Source of the DNA: JAKACU01 sp021821185
GTDB taxonomy: Bacteria; Bacillota; Bacilli; Alicyclobacillales; SLC66
Direction: 5' to 3'
DNA: 10,855 nucleotides
NCBI GenBank assembly: GCA_027343965.1
Contig: DAHWJX010000023.1
Location: 1 to 10,855 of the forward strand
The notes beneath the pieces are model-generated. The model made no database searches, was not told the DNA's origin, and saw only the letters and a list, made by a program, of their open reading frames with translations. Both the position numbers and the translations under genes were made by a program. Shown piece after piece: positions 1 to 5,799 of this stretch. Within the stretch, counting starts at the first letter, position 1. Each line of letters begins with the position of its first letter.

Positions 1-255
1 CTCTTGGCGGGAACAAAGTACTGCTGCCACCGTTTGTTTAGGGTCTGCTAGAAATCTTGTCGAACTATACAATATGTTTGACAATGCAAAAAAGCGATGT
101 GCGCAAAAGGTTGTATCAACAGGGGGACCCCCGCGATGCACCTTTCCTAGCAACACACCACCGCCTTCATAAGGCAATACCTCACGCATATAATCAAGCA
201 AACTCAAACGAATAGCATTAGGGAGGATCAATTGCAAGATGTGTCCATCGATCAT
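1..255 (-). CDS. JAMM/Mov34-type (Prok-JAB, M67-like) metallopeptidase, N-terminal part only
   Basis: An open frame of 85 codons starts at the ATG at 255-253 and runs off the left edge without a stop. Seen: residues 28-37 read LPYEGGGVLLG-like, matching the N-terminal signature of bacterial JAMM proteins (usually P-x-E-x-C-G-x-L-x-G), which carries the catalytic glutamate (here E30). The usual Cys is Gly here. Further on, HRFFALSN and RFLADP resemble the segment preceding the metal-binding HSHP motif; that motif would lie beyond the edge. Family knowledge: these are zinc isopeptidase-fold enzymes that cleave small sulfur-carrier or ubiquitin-like protein tails, or other peptides. The start codon overlaps the upstream Nudix stop as ATGA, implying translational coupling. 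Substrate and catalytic competence cannot be judged from this fragment. Confidence 0.75.
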   Translation of the reverse strand, partial: MIDGHILQLILPNAIRLSLLDYMREVLPYEGGGVLLGKVHRGGPPVDTTFCAHRFFALSNILYSSTRFLADPKQTVAAVLCSRQE

Positions 256-713
256 GGACGAACCGCATTCATCGCTACGATCGCTTTTTGACTCCAAGCT
301 ATCACCTCATCGGTTACACCCATTGAACGCATCTCATCAATCGTAAACCACCCAATCTCCATCGATTCGTCACTTACGGTCAGTGTCGTATCACCTAGGG
401 GTCTGGCAAAGTAAATCAAATCTATATGTTGGTGCCCGGGTTCAATATCCTCAAGTTGGATACCTGCAGGACGTGCTAACGCATGGGAAAATCCCGCTGG
501 CTCATAGTCGGCCACCAACACAACGTCGAGCCCAGTCTCTTCTTTAACCTCTCTAATAGCCGCTCTATCAGGTAATTCAGGAGCATCAATATGACCACCT
601 GGAGGTAACCAGCGCTTTAACTTGCGATGGAGAACCAACGCAACTTTTTCACCATGCACGACAATACCCGTTGCTACAAAGTCACGGGTTATCCCATCGT
701 TTCCTTTATACAC
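252..713 (-). CDS. Nudix hydrolase
   Basis: Encodes about 153 residues with a complete Nudix box: GHIDAPE-x7-REVKEETGL fits Gx5Ex7REUxEExGU exactly, so the Mg-binding glutamates are present. Nudix enzymes hydrolyse nucleoside diphosphates linked to another group; the box gives the chemistry but not the substrate. The preceding LPPGGHID and the later HIDLIYFARP and E-x-GWF segments are usual for small MutT/ADP-ribose-type members. The farthest in-frame start, GTG at 722, directly abuts the GGAGG at 723-727 and so leaves no spacing. The next GTG at 713 has 9 nt spacing and is preferred. It begins 17 bp after obgE, probably in the same transcript, and its stop overlaps the JAMM start by 4 bp. 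Confidence 0.9.
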   Translation of the reverse strand: MYKGNDGITRDFVATGIVVHGEKVALVLHRKLKRWLPPGGHIDAPELPDRAAIREVKEETGLDVVLVADYEPAGFSHALARPAGIQLEDIEPGHQHIDLIYFARPLGDTTLTVSDESMEIGWFTIDEMRSMGVTDEVIAWSQKAIVAMNAVRP

Positions 714-722
714 CGGTTGCAC

Positions 723-730
723 CCTCCAAA
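723..730 (-). promoter_or_regulatory. Shine-Dalgarno of the Nudix gene, deciding the start
   Basis: Reads TTTGGAGG on the minus strand, directly after the obgE TAG stop (733-731). It touches the GTG at 722, so it cannot serve that codon. It lies 9 nt before the GTG at 713. Confidence 0.65.
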
Positions 731-2005
731 CTAATCAACGAAATCAAAGATCATGTCACCAACTTGAATTTGATCACCATCTTTTGCGCCGTGAGCTCGT
801 AAGGCATCGTCCACTCCCGAGCGGCGCATAATTCGTTGAAAGCGTAAGACGGCATCATATTGATTGAAATCAGACATCGCCACCAACTTGTCAAGCTCTG
901 CGCTTTGCACTATAAACAGATCATTGTCTCGTTGAATTGTAAAGCGAATCGGATTCTCATTCGATCGATAAACCACTTCATCTTGTGTGGTCTCTTCAAC
1001 GGTAGGCTTTTGTTCTTCAAGCACTAAAAGTTCTGCCGCCTTTTGCATAAGCAAATCGATCCCTTGATGTGATACGGCCGATATAGCAAACACGGAAACA
1101 TCCGGATACGCGTCTATAAATCGCTGCAAACGTTCGTTTGCTCCAGGCAAATCCATTTTGTTTGCGGCAACAATTTGCGGACGAACAGACAATTTTGGAT
1201 CATACATGGACAGTTCACGGTTAATTGCCTCAAAATCAGCGATTGGATCGCGCTCTTCTTGAGTCCCCATGTCGACAACATGAATGAGTACCCGTGTCCG
1301 CTCAATATGGCGCAAAAACTCATGTCCAAGGCCCAATCCAACATGTGCGCCCTCAATCAAGCCAGGAAGATCAGCTAGCACAAACTGCCGTTCATCACCT
1401 AAAGAAACGACACCTAGATTTGGCGTCAAGGTCGTAAAATGATAATCAGCTATCTTTGGTCTAGCGGCACTAACTACGGATAGCAACGTGGATTTGCCAA
1501 CGCTCGGAAAACCCACTAAACCAACATCCGCTAATAGGCGCAATTCAAGAATCACTGTCTTTTCTTCGCCAGGTTCTCCTTTTTCTGCCATGTCAGGTGC
1601 TGTGTTGCGCGAAGTCGCAAAACGAGCATTACCGCGACCTCCACGCCCACCTTTGGCAATCACTGCAGTTTGACCGACCTCCGTCAAATCCGCCACCAAG
1701 TCTTGTGTCAATACATCACGAACTATCGTGCCCGGCGGTACTTTCACCAACAAATCATCCGCATTGGCGCCATGTTGATTCTTTATCCTGCCATTTTCAC
1801 CATGTGGAGCTCGCAGATGACGCTGATAACGAAAATCAAGCAACGTTCGCAACCCAGGGTCTACGATGAACACGACATCTCCGCCGTGCCCCCCATCACC
1901 ACCAGCAGGTCCACCCATTGGCACATATTTTTCACGTCGGTACGCAACCATGCCATTGCCGCCGTTACCCGCTTTAATTTCAACTTTTGCTACGTCAATA
2001 AACAT
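731..2005 (-). CDS. obgE: Obg family GTPase (CgtA/ObgE)
   Basis: A 424-residue protein of usual family length. Obg is an essential ribosome-associated GTPase acting in late 50S assembly and linked to ppGpp and, in Bacillus, to sporulation and stress signalling. Seen: glycine-rich Obg fold at residues 1-158 (GGPAGGDGGHGGDVVF, KGGRGGRGN); G domain from about 159 with G1 GFPSVGKS (165-172), G3 DLPGLIEGA (212-220), G4 NKMD (282-285) and G5 SAVS (309-312); C-terminal OCT domain at about 345-424. The frame extends upstream to a TTG at 2020, but the ATG at 2005 gives the standard MFIDVAKV start and has GGAAGTGA 5 nt before it. An intrinsic-type terminator sits immediately upstream, so expression probably comes by readthrough from rplU-prp-rpmA. 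No convincing separate promoter was found. The neighbour spo0B of B. subtilis is missing here. Confidence 0.97.
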   Translation of the reverse strand: MFIDVAKVEIKAGNGGNGMVAYRREKYVPMGGPAGGDGGHGGDVVFIVDPGLRTLLDFRYQRHLRAPHGENGRIKNQHGANADDLLVKVPPGTIVRDVLTQDLVADLTEVGQTAVIAKGGRGGRGNARFATSRNTAPDMAEKGEPGEEKTVILELRLLADVGLVGFPSVGKSTLLSVVSAARPKIADYHFTTLTPNLGVVSLGDERQFVLADLPGLIEGAHVGLGLGHEFLRHIERTRVLIHVVDMGTQEERDPIADFEAINRELSMYDPKLSVRPQIVAANKMDLPGANERLQRFIDAYPDVSVFAISAVSHQGIDLLMQKAAELLVLEEQKPTVEETTQDEVVYRSNENPIRFTIQRDNDLFIVQSAELDKLVAMSDFNQYDAVLRFQRIMRRSGVDDALRAHGAKDGDQIQVGDMIFDFVD

Positions 2006-2010
2006 CTCTA

Positions 2011-2018
2011 TCACTTCC
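2011..2018 (-). promoter_or_regulatory. Shine-Dalgarno of obgE, deciding the start
   Basis: GGAAGTGA matches the anti-SD complement GGAGGTGA at seven of eight bases and lies 5 nt before the ATG at 2005. It begins 5 nt after the U-tract of the preceding terminator. Confidence 0.7.
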
Positions 2019-2023
2019 AATCT

Positions 2024-2052
2024 AAAAAACCCAGTCGCTTAGCAACTGGGTT
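2024..2052 (-). terminator. Intrinsic terminator between rpmA and obgE
   Basis: On the minus strand AACCCAGT (2052-2045) pairs perfectly with ACTGGGTT (2035-2028) around a 9-nt loop, and the second arm runs into a tract of six Ts (2029-2024). This is the form of a Rho-independent terminator closing the rplU-prp-rpmA transcript. Because obgE starts at 2005 with no evident promoter in between, it may act as a leaky terminator lowering obgE output relative to the ribosomal proteins. Confidence 0.8.
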
Positions 2053-2069
2053 AGGAATCAAAAACACAA

Positions 2070-2378
2070 TCATGCATTTTCCGCAACAGCCACAGCCGTT
2101 TCCACAGGGTATACACTAATGCGTTTACGATCATGCCCAAAACGTTCAAACTTGACAAACCCATCAACTTTTGCGAACAACGTGTCATCGCTGCCACGTC
2201 CGACATTAACACCAGGATAAAACTTCGTACCGCGTTGACGCACTAAGATACTGCCGCCTGTGACTACTTGACCATCACTGCGTTTGACGCCAAGGCGTTG
2301 AGCATGGCTATCACGACCATTACGAGTCGATGAAACCCCTTTTTTGTGAGCAAACAATTGCAAATCAAACCGCAACAT
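2070..2378 (-). CDS. rpmA: 50S ribosomal protein L27, with Prp-cleavable N-terminal extension
   Basis: A 102-residue L27, a large-subunit protein whose N-terminus reaches towards the peptidyl transferase centre. Seen: the L27 core GVSSTRNGRDS, QRLGVKRSDGQVV, GSILVRQRGTKFYPG and VGRGSDDTLFA. The N-terminus MLRFDLQLFAHKKG carries the extension typical of Bacillota; by analogy with Staphylococcus aureus, cleavage is expected after the LFA (residues 8-10), leaving HKKG as the mature start. An AAGGAGGA Shine-Dalgarno (2394-2387) precedes the ATG by 8 nt and overlaps the end of prp. The gene lies 15 bp downstream of the prp protease gene and is followed by a terminator. Confidence 0.98.
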   Translation of the reverse strand: MLRFDLQLFAHKKGVSSTRNGRDSHAQRLGVKRSDGQVVTGGSILVRQRGTKFYPGVNVGRGSDDTLFAKVDGFVKFERFGHDRKRISVYPVETAVAVAENA

Positions 2379-2393
2379 AAAACTTGTCCTCCT

Positions 2394-2750
2394 TCACAAA
2401 TCTTCAAGCAAAGTGTGTTTTACCACAATGTACTTAGCATGATCATGCATCATTCCTTCAAGTCCAACGACGAGACTCTCTGCCAAAAGCTGTATACCTG
2501 GATCGGCTGGCACCATCGCGCATACGTAACCTGACCGAATTTCTGGCGCAAGATCGAATCCACATAATATTTCCACGCTATTCACAAAGGTAATCACTAA
2601 GGCCGAGACCGCAGCGCACACAAGATCTTTTCCATATTCGCCCGACTCAGCATGACCTGATATTTCAATACGTTCAATACTGCGTTCTTTCACCGACAAA
2701 GCGTCCGAACTCGTTACTACTTTGCGCGAAACCACATGCGCACGAATCAT
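2394..2750 (-). CDS. prp: Ribosomal-processing cysteine protease Prp (YsxB family)
   Basis: A 118-residue protein of the size and position of B. subtilis YsxB, always found between rplU and rpmA. Prp removes the N-terminal extension of L27 and is essential in S. aureus. Seen: the catalytic His in SGHAESGEYGKD (H33) and the catalytic Cys in DLVCAAVSAL (C45), separated by the short loop characteristic of the family; acidic C-terminus ending LLEDL. The ATG lies 5 bp after the rplU stop with only a weak Shine-Dalgarno, so translation is probably coupled to rplU. The matching substrate extension is visible in the adjacent rpmA product. Confidence 0.95.
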   Translation of the reverse strand: MIRAHVVSRKVVTSSDALSVKERSIERIEISGHAESGEYGKDLVCAAVSALVITFVNSVEILCGFDLAPEIRSGYVCAMVPADPGIQLLAESLVVGLEGMMHDHAKYIVVKHTLLEDL

Positions 2751-2755
2751 AAAGA

Positions 2756-3067
2756 TCAGCCGTTAATCGTATCGATATGCAACTTGGTGAATGGCTGTCT
2801 GTGACCTTGTTTTTTACGATAATTTTTCTTTGACTTGTATTTGAAGACAATAATTTTCTTGTCCTTACCATGTTCAACAACCGTCGCTGTCACACTTGCA
2901 CCAGAAACCAACGGACTACCCACGGTAACTTGACCTTCTTTTTCCACAAGAAATACTTTATCAAGCGTTACAGATTCCCCAACGCCTGCTTCGACCTTTT
3001 CCACATAAACCGTGCCACCCTCAGTGACCTTAAACTGCTTTCCGCCACTCTCAACAATCGCGTACAT
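2756..3067 (-). CDS. rplU: 50S ribosomal protein L21
   Basis: A 103-residue L21, a 23S rRNA-binding protein of the large subunit. Seen: the canonical MYAIVESGGKQFKV N-terminus, the central beta-barrel segment, and the basic KYKSKKNYRKKQGHRQPFT signature near the C-terminus that contacts rRNA. A GGAGGTG Shine-Dalgarno lies just upstream of the ATG. It is the first gene of rplU-prp-rpmA and is preceded by a structured leader resembling the L21 autoregulatory leader of Bacillota. Confidence 0.98.
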   Translation of the reverse strand: MYAIVESGGKQFKVTEGGTVYVEKVEAGVGESVTLDKVFLVEKEGQVTVGSPLVSGASVTATVVEHGKDKKIIVFKYKSKKNYRKKQGHRQPFTKLHIDTING

Positions 3068-3180
3068 ACGCGCACCTCCAAACAGGTAGGACTCGCTGGT
3101 TAGGCACGAAAAGATTCGTTTAAAGACCTATACCCATGCGGTTGACACATCGCTTTGGTGCGTCACAAAGCATAGAATAC
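3068..3180 (-). promoter_or_regulatory. L21 ribosomal-protein leader (structured 5' UTR of rplU)
   Basis: The 121 bp between spoIVFB and rplU hold no gene but strong RNA structure on the minus strand. A first hairpin pairs GCTTTGTG (3171-3164) with CACCAAAGC (3160-3152), with one bulged C and a 3-nt loop. A second, longer element pairs GGTATAGG (3134-3127) with CCTAACC (3104-3098) with one bulge, and inside it ACGAA (3119-3115) pairs with TTCGT (3110-3106). Between them lie the segments CAACCGCA and AGGTCTTTAAACG, and upstream GTGGTATTCTAT. As I recall it, these match the conserved core of the Bacillota L21 leader family, thought to bind L21 for feedback control. I could not run a covariance search. 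Confidence 0.7.
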
Positions 3181-3203
3181 CACAAGCATCATGGTGAAAG
3201 CAA
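3174..3203 (-). promoter_or_regulatory. Possible sigma-A promoter for rplU
   Basis: On the minus strand, -35 TTGCTT (3203-3198, inside the last codons of spoIVFB), an 18-bp spacer ending in an extended -10 TGG, and -10 TATTCT (3179-3174). Start of transcription would be near 3167. This would clip the first bases of the 3152-3171 hairpin, so either that stem is not part of the RNA or the promoter lies elsewhere. Confidence 0.35.
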
Positions 3204-4043
3204 TGCAGAAATCGGTTCTCGCCACATACCAGCATCAAATATAGCGTGCAACACAGCCTTTTCTTCAATCATCGTCTGGTTTTCAGTAATATAGATCAAA
3301 TGGTAATGACCCGGTGCAAAACTTCCTGCAATTTCACCGATACTGGCTGTTGGTAAAACTGCGACTGTCTTTACGGGTTGTATACGGCTGTTTTCAAGAC
3401 GCTTGGCATCTAAAAAGCGTAACGTATCATATTTTGCCTGTCGACTAAGCGTATAGGCTGAAAATAGAAGAAAGGCGCCAAGTGCTAATAATCCAGCGTC
3501 CGTATAGCCAAGAACCAGCGCCGATGCGCCGATCAACATAAGAGCCAGCGATAAGAAGAACGACATGGCAGTCACCACTCTCGTAGCATGCTTATAACCC
3601 AAACTCATAGCTAATCCTGCGCGGGCGATCCTTCCTCCGTCCAAAGGTAAAGCAGGCAATAAGTTGAATAAAGCAATCATCCCGTTGATCATCAAAAAAT
3701 CGGTTGCCCCGCGATCCCCAACCCATCCAGCGAGATGCACCATAGCTGTCAACAGCGCCAGTACCAAATTGACAAGTGGTCCGCACAGTGCAATCACGGT
3801 CTCATGCCGCACCTGAAAACCCAGTGTCGATGCTGCCATGCGTGCGACACCACCAAAAGGCAACAATTCAATACCTTCGACAACATAGCCGTAGCGGCGG
3901 GCAGCGACAATATGCCCAATTTCATGTAAAACAACCACCACAAACCATACGATGAGATCAACCGCAAATCCCCCATACACAGCAAGCGCCATAACAGCGA
4001 CAAATAGAGGATGGATGTGAATCCTAATACCAAACATTTTCAT
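3189..4043 (-). CDS. spoIVFB: Site-2-type intramembrane metalloprotease SpoIVFB (M50B)
   Basis: A 284-residue polytopic membrane protease. In B. subtilis SpoIVFB sits in the mother-cell membrane around the forespore and cleaves pro-sigma-K. Seen: zinc site HEIGH (H40, E41, H44) inside the hydrophobic segment at 29-47; the second S2P motif NLLPALPLDGG (127-137) with the third zinc ligand D135; several further membrane segments at about 84-104 and 157-200. A C-terminal cytosolic part (about 205-284), rich in beta/alpha alternation, fits the CBS domain of this subfamily. The N-terminal GIRIHIHPLF is typical. The ATG overlaps the stop of the SpoIVFA-like gene as ATGA with little Shine-Dalgarno of its own, so translation is likely coupled. 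Both catalytic motifs are intact. Confidence 0.93.
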   Translation of the reverse strand: MKMFGIRIHIHPLFVAVMALAVYGGFAVDLIVWFVVVVLHEIGHIVAARRYGYVVEGIELLPFGGVARMAASTLGFQVRHETVIALCGPLVNLVLALLTAMVHLAGWVGDRGATDFLMINGMIALFNLLPALPLDGGRIARAGLAMSLGYKHATRVVTAMSFFLSLALMLIGASALVLGYTDAGLLALGAFLLFSAYTLSRQAKYDTLRFLDAKRLENSRIQPVKTVAVLPTASIGEIAGSFAPGHYHLIYITENQTMIEEKAVLHAIFDAGMWREPISALLSP

Positions 4044-4876
4044 GGTTTAGAATCTTGCAGCAATGTCGCCGGATCTTTGTACGAGCCACCGCGAATGTAA
4101 CCAAATGTTAAAAGACTGCTGTTTTCTGGCAAGAATCCGATGGTTTGACCCGCAACGACATACTCATGTGCATGCACAGCGATTCGGCCCAAATGAGCAT
4201 AAAATGTCTGTCCGAGACCTCCATGATCAATTGTGACATAGTAACCATTTGCCTGTGTTTCACCCACGTTATCCACCAATCCTTCTGCTGCTGCCACCAC
4301 CGTTGCACCCGGATGACCTTGAAAAACGACCTCAGGACTTACAACAGAAAATGTCCGTACGATAGATCCTTTGATCGGCGCCACGACATAAAACGGCGTT
4401 GCTGCAGTGGTCACCGTAGCTGTGCCTGAGCTAGGTAGATTGCCAAAAGCTCTTGCCAAACTTGCCGGCAAATCAACCTGCGTATAATCGGGAGCCAAGA
4501 TGTTTTGTACATCCGTTTTTAAACGGTTAGCAAGTGGTGTGGAACTGTGTGAGATAAACAGCACAGCGAGCACCAAGCATAATGAACCAATCAGCTGCAC
4601 GGGTAAAAATGATCCGGACTGTGTTGACTCATAGGGTCCATAAGGACGTTCACTATTTCTTGGATAGTTGTTGCGATGAGGTAATTCATTGTACGGACGG
4701 TGTGGTGGCGACAAAGGGCGAATCATCGTATTGTCATCGTCATTTTGTTCGGTCGATTGTAACACAGGGCCAGCCCATGATCTTGGGGAACTGTATAAAT
4801 CATCATCAGGGGAAATGGAGTACTCGGGTCGAATTTGTTTTGTTGTCGTGCGGCTCTTCGCATCGTCTGAATACAA
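4040..4876 (-). CDS. spoIVFA: SpoIVFA-like protein, membrane-anchored degenerate LytM (M23) domain
   Basis: A 278-residue protein in the position of SpoIVFA, the partner that holds and inhibits SpoIVFB until the forespore signal arrives. Seen: a 90-residue cytosolic N-terminus rich in Pro, Arg, Asn, Tyr and Asp, likely disordered; one membrane segment at about 91-110; an extracytoplasmic linker; and a LytM/M23 fold at about 163-275 with the core DHGGLGQTFYAHL and VVAGQTIG. The metal-binding HxxxD and HxH motifs of active M23 peptidases are absent (GHPGATV and LLTFGY at those places), so it is probably a non-catalytic binding module, as in known SpoIVFA. The start is TTG, chosen because AGGAGG lies 7 nt upstream. 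A sigma-E-like promoter and a perfect hairpin precede it. Assignment rests on domain plus synteny; generic M23 protein is the alternative. Confidence 0.82.
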   Translation of the reverse strand: MYSDDAKSRTTTKQIRPEYSISPDDDLYSSPRSWAGPVLQSTEQNDDDNTMIRPLSPPHRPYNELPHRNNYPRNSERPYGPYESTQSGSFLPVQLIGSLCLVLAVLFISHSSTPLANRLKTDVQNILAPDYTQVDLPASLARAFGNLPSSGTATVTTAATPFYVVAPIKGSIVRTFSVVSPEVVFQGHPGATVVAAAEGLVDNVGETQANGYYVTIDHGGLGQTFYAHLGRIAVHAHEYVVAGQTIGFLPENSSLLTFGYIRGGSYKDPATLLQDSKP

Positions 4877-4883
4877 AGCCGCC

Positions 4884-4889
4884 CCTCCT
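4884..4889 (-). promoter_or_regulatory. Shine-Dalgarno of spoIVFA, supporting a TTG start
   Basis: A full AGGAGG 7 nt before the TTG at 4876-4874. It lies only 2 nt after the 14-bp hairpin. Confidence 0.75.
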
Positions 4890-4891
4890 CA

Positions 4892-4931
4892 CATAAAGTT
4901 AGATGGTCAAGCTTTTTCATCTAACTTTATG
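4892..4931 (-). repeat. Perfect 14-bp inverted repeat (hairpin) in the spoIVFA leader
   Basis: CATAAAGTTAGATG (minus strand 4931-4918) is followed by a 12-nt loop and its exact complement CATCTAACTTTATG (4905-4892). Neither strand has a T-tract after the stem, and the stem is AT-rich, so it is not a standard intrinsic terminator. It lies between the putative sigma-E start point and the ribosome-binding site, so it would form a stem in the 5' leader of spoIVFAB mRNA. It could alternatively be a binding site for a dimeric regulator. Confidence 0.85.
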
Positions 4932-4943
4932 CGTGGATGAGGC

Positions 4944-4972
4944 GTTGTATGTCGAACTACAAGAGCAGATGC
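4944..4972 (-). promoter_or_regulatory. Putative sigma-E promoter of spoIVFAB
   Basis: On the minus strand GCATCTG (4972-4966), then exactly 14 bp, then CATACAAC (4951-4944). The B. subtilis sigma-E consensus is about GCATATT-N14-CATACAAT, giving five of seven and seven of eight matches. It begins two bases after the minD stop, and the start point would be near 4937. This agrees with the known sigma-E control of the spoIVF operon. Inferred from sequence alone. Confidence 0.55.
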
Positions 4973-4974
4973 AC

Positions 4975-5772
4975 TCAGCGAAATCCAATCCATTTGCGCA
5001 TCTTTTTGAATAAGCCACCTTCATCGGCAATCAAATTCATCAAAGGAACCGGGTCACCTAAAATTCGCCGGGCGATATTACGGTAGCCCATCGAAGCTGG
5101 CGAATCGGGACGCATCACGGTTGGTTCTCCCTGGTTAGCAGCGCGAATCACATGTTCGTCGTCAGGAACAATACCCAATAAATCAAGCGATAAAATCGAA
5201 ATAATATCGTCGATATCTAACATATCACCATTTTTCATCATCTGCGGGCGAATTCTATTGATTATTAATTTAGGCGATGAGATTTTATGCGCTTCTAATA
5301 GTCCAATGACACGATCGGCATCTCTTACGGCTGCTTGTTCAGGAGTCGTCACGACGATCGCTTGGTCTGCACCAGTCACAGCCACGCGAAAGCCATGTTC
5401 TATACCAGCTGGGCAATCGATAATCACAAAATCAAATTGCTCTTTGAGTTTTGCGACGATCGTTTGCATAGACTGTTCACTTAAGGCAAGCTTATCTTTC
5501 GTCTGTGCCGCCGGCAATAAAAACAATTGATCGAATCGCTTATCCTTGATTAATGCCTGCTCCAAACGGCACGACCCAGATGCTACATCAATCACATCGA
5601 AGATAATCCGATTCTCAAGTCCCATGACAACATCTAAATTGCGCAGACCAATATCGGTATCTACCATACATACTTTTTTCCCGAGAAGAGCCAACGCTGT
5701 ACCGATGTTTGCTGAGGATGTTGTTTTACCGACGCCCCCTTTACCAGAAGTTACAACAATCGCTTCTCCCAT
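4975..5772 (-). CDS. minD: Septum-site determining ATPase MinD
   Basis: A 265-residue ParA/MinD-family ATPase that binds the membrane when ATP-bound and recruits MinC to block division near the poles. Seen: deviant Walker A SGKGGVGKTT with signature K11 and catalytic K16; DTDIGLRNLD switch region; VIIDCPAGIEHGF Walker B; and a C-terminal amphipathic membrane-targeting helix FKKMRKWIGF. The frame opens upstream at a GTG at 5799, but the ATG at 5772 has AGGAGG 8 nt before it and gives the usual MGEAIVVTSGKGG start. It lies 27 bp after minC. No minE is present, as expected for Bacilli, where DivIVA/MinJ set the pole position. Confidence 0.97.
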   Translation of the reverse strand: MGEAIVVTSGKGGVGKTTSSANIGTALALLGKKVCMVDTDIGLRNLDVVMGLENRIIFDVIDVASGSCRLEQALIKDKRFDQLFLLPAAQTKDKLALSEQSMQTIVAKLKEQFDFVIIDCPAGIEHGFRVAVTGADQAIVVTTPEQAAVRDADRVIGLLEAHKISSPKLIINRIRPQMMKNGDMLDIDDIISILSLDLLGIVPDDEHVIRAANQGEPTVMRPDSPASMGYRNIARRILGDPVPLMNLIADEGGLFKKMRKWIGFR

Positions 5773-5780
5773 GACAAATT

Positions 5781-5786
5781 CCTCCT
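5781..5786 (-). promoter_or_regulatory. Shine-Dalgarno of minD, deciding the start
   Basis: AGGAGG 8 nt before the ATG at 5772. It lies inside the longer frame that opens at GTG 5799, which argues against that earlier start. Confidence 0.75.
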
Positions 5787-5799
5787 CATATCCGTGCAC

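Noticed and set aside
1670..2119. 149-codon open frame on the plus strand
   Set aside because: It lies wholly opposite obgE and rpmA, crosses the terminator, shows no recognisable domain and has unnatural composition; it is an antisense shadow.
4892..4931. Hairpin after minD read as an intrinsic terminator
   Set aside because: Long perfect stem but AT-rich and without a T-tract on either strand, so it is listed as an inverted repeat in the leader.
5773..5799. GTG at 5799 as the minD start
   Set aside because: It would place the strong AGGAGG inside the coding region; the ATG at 5772 gives the conserved N-terminus.
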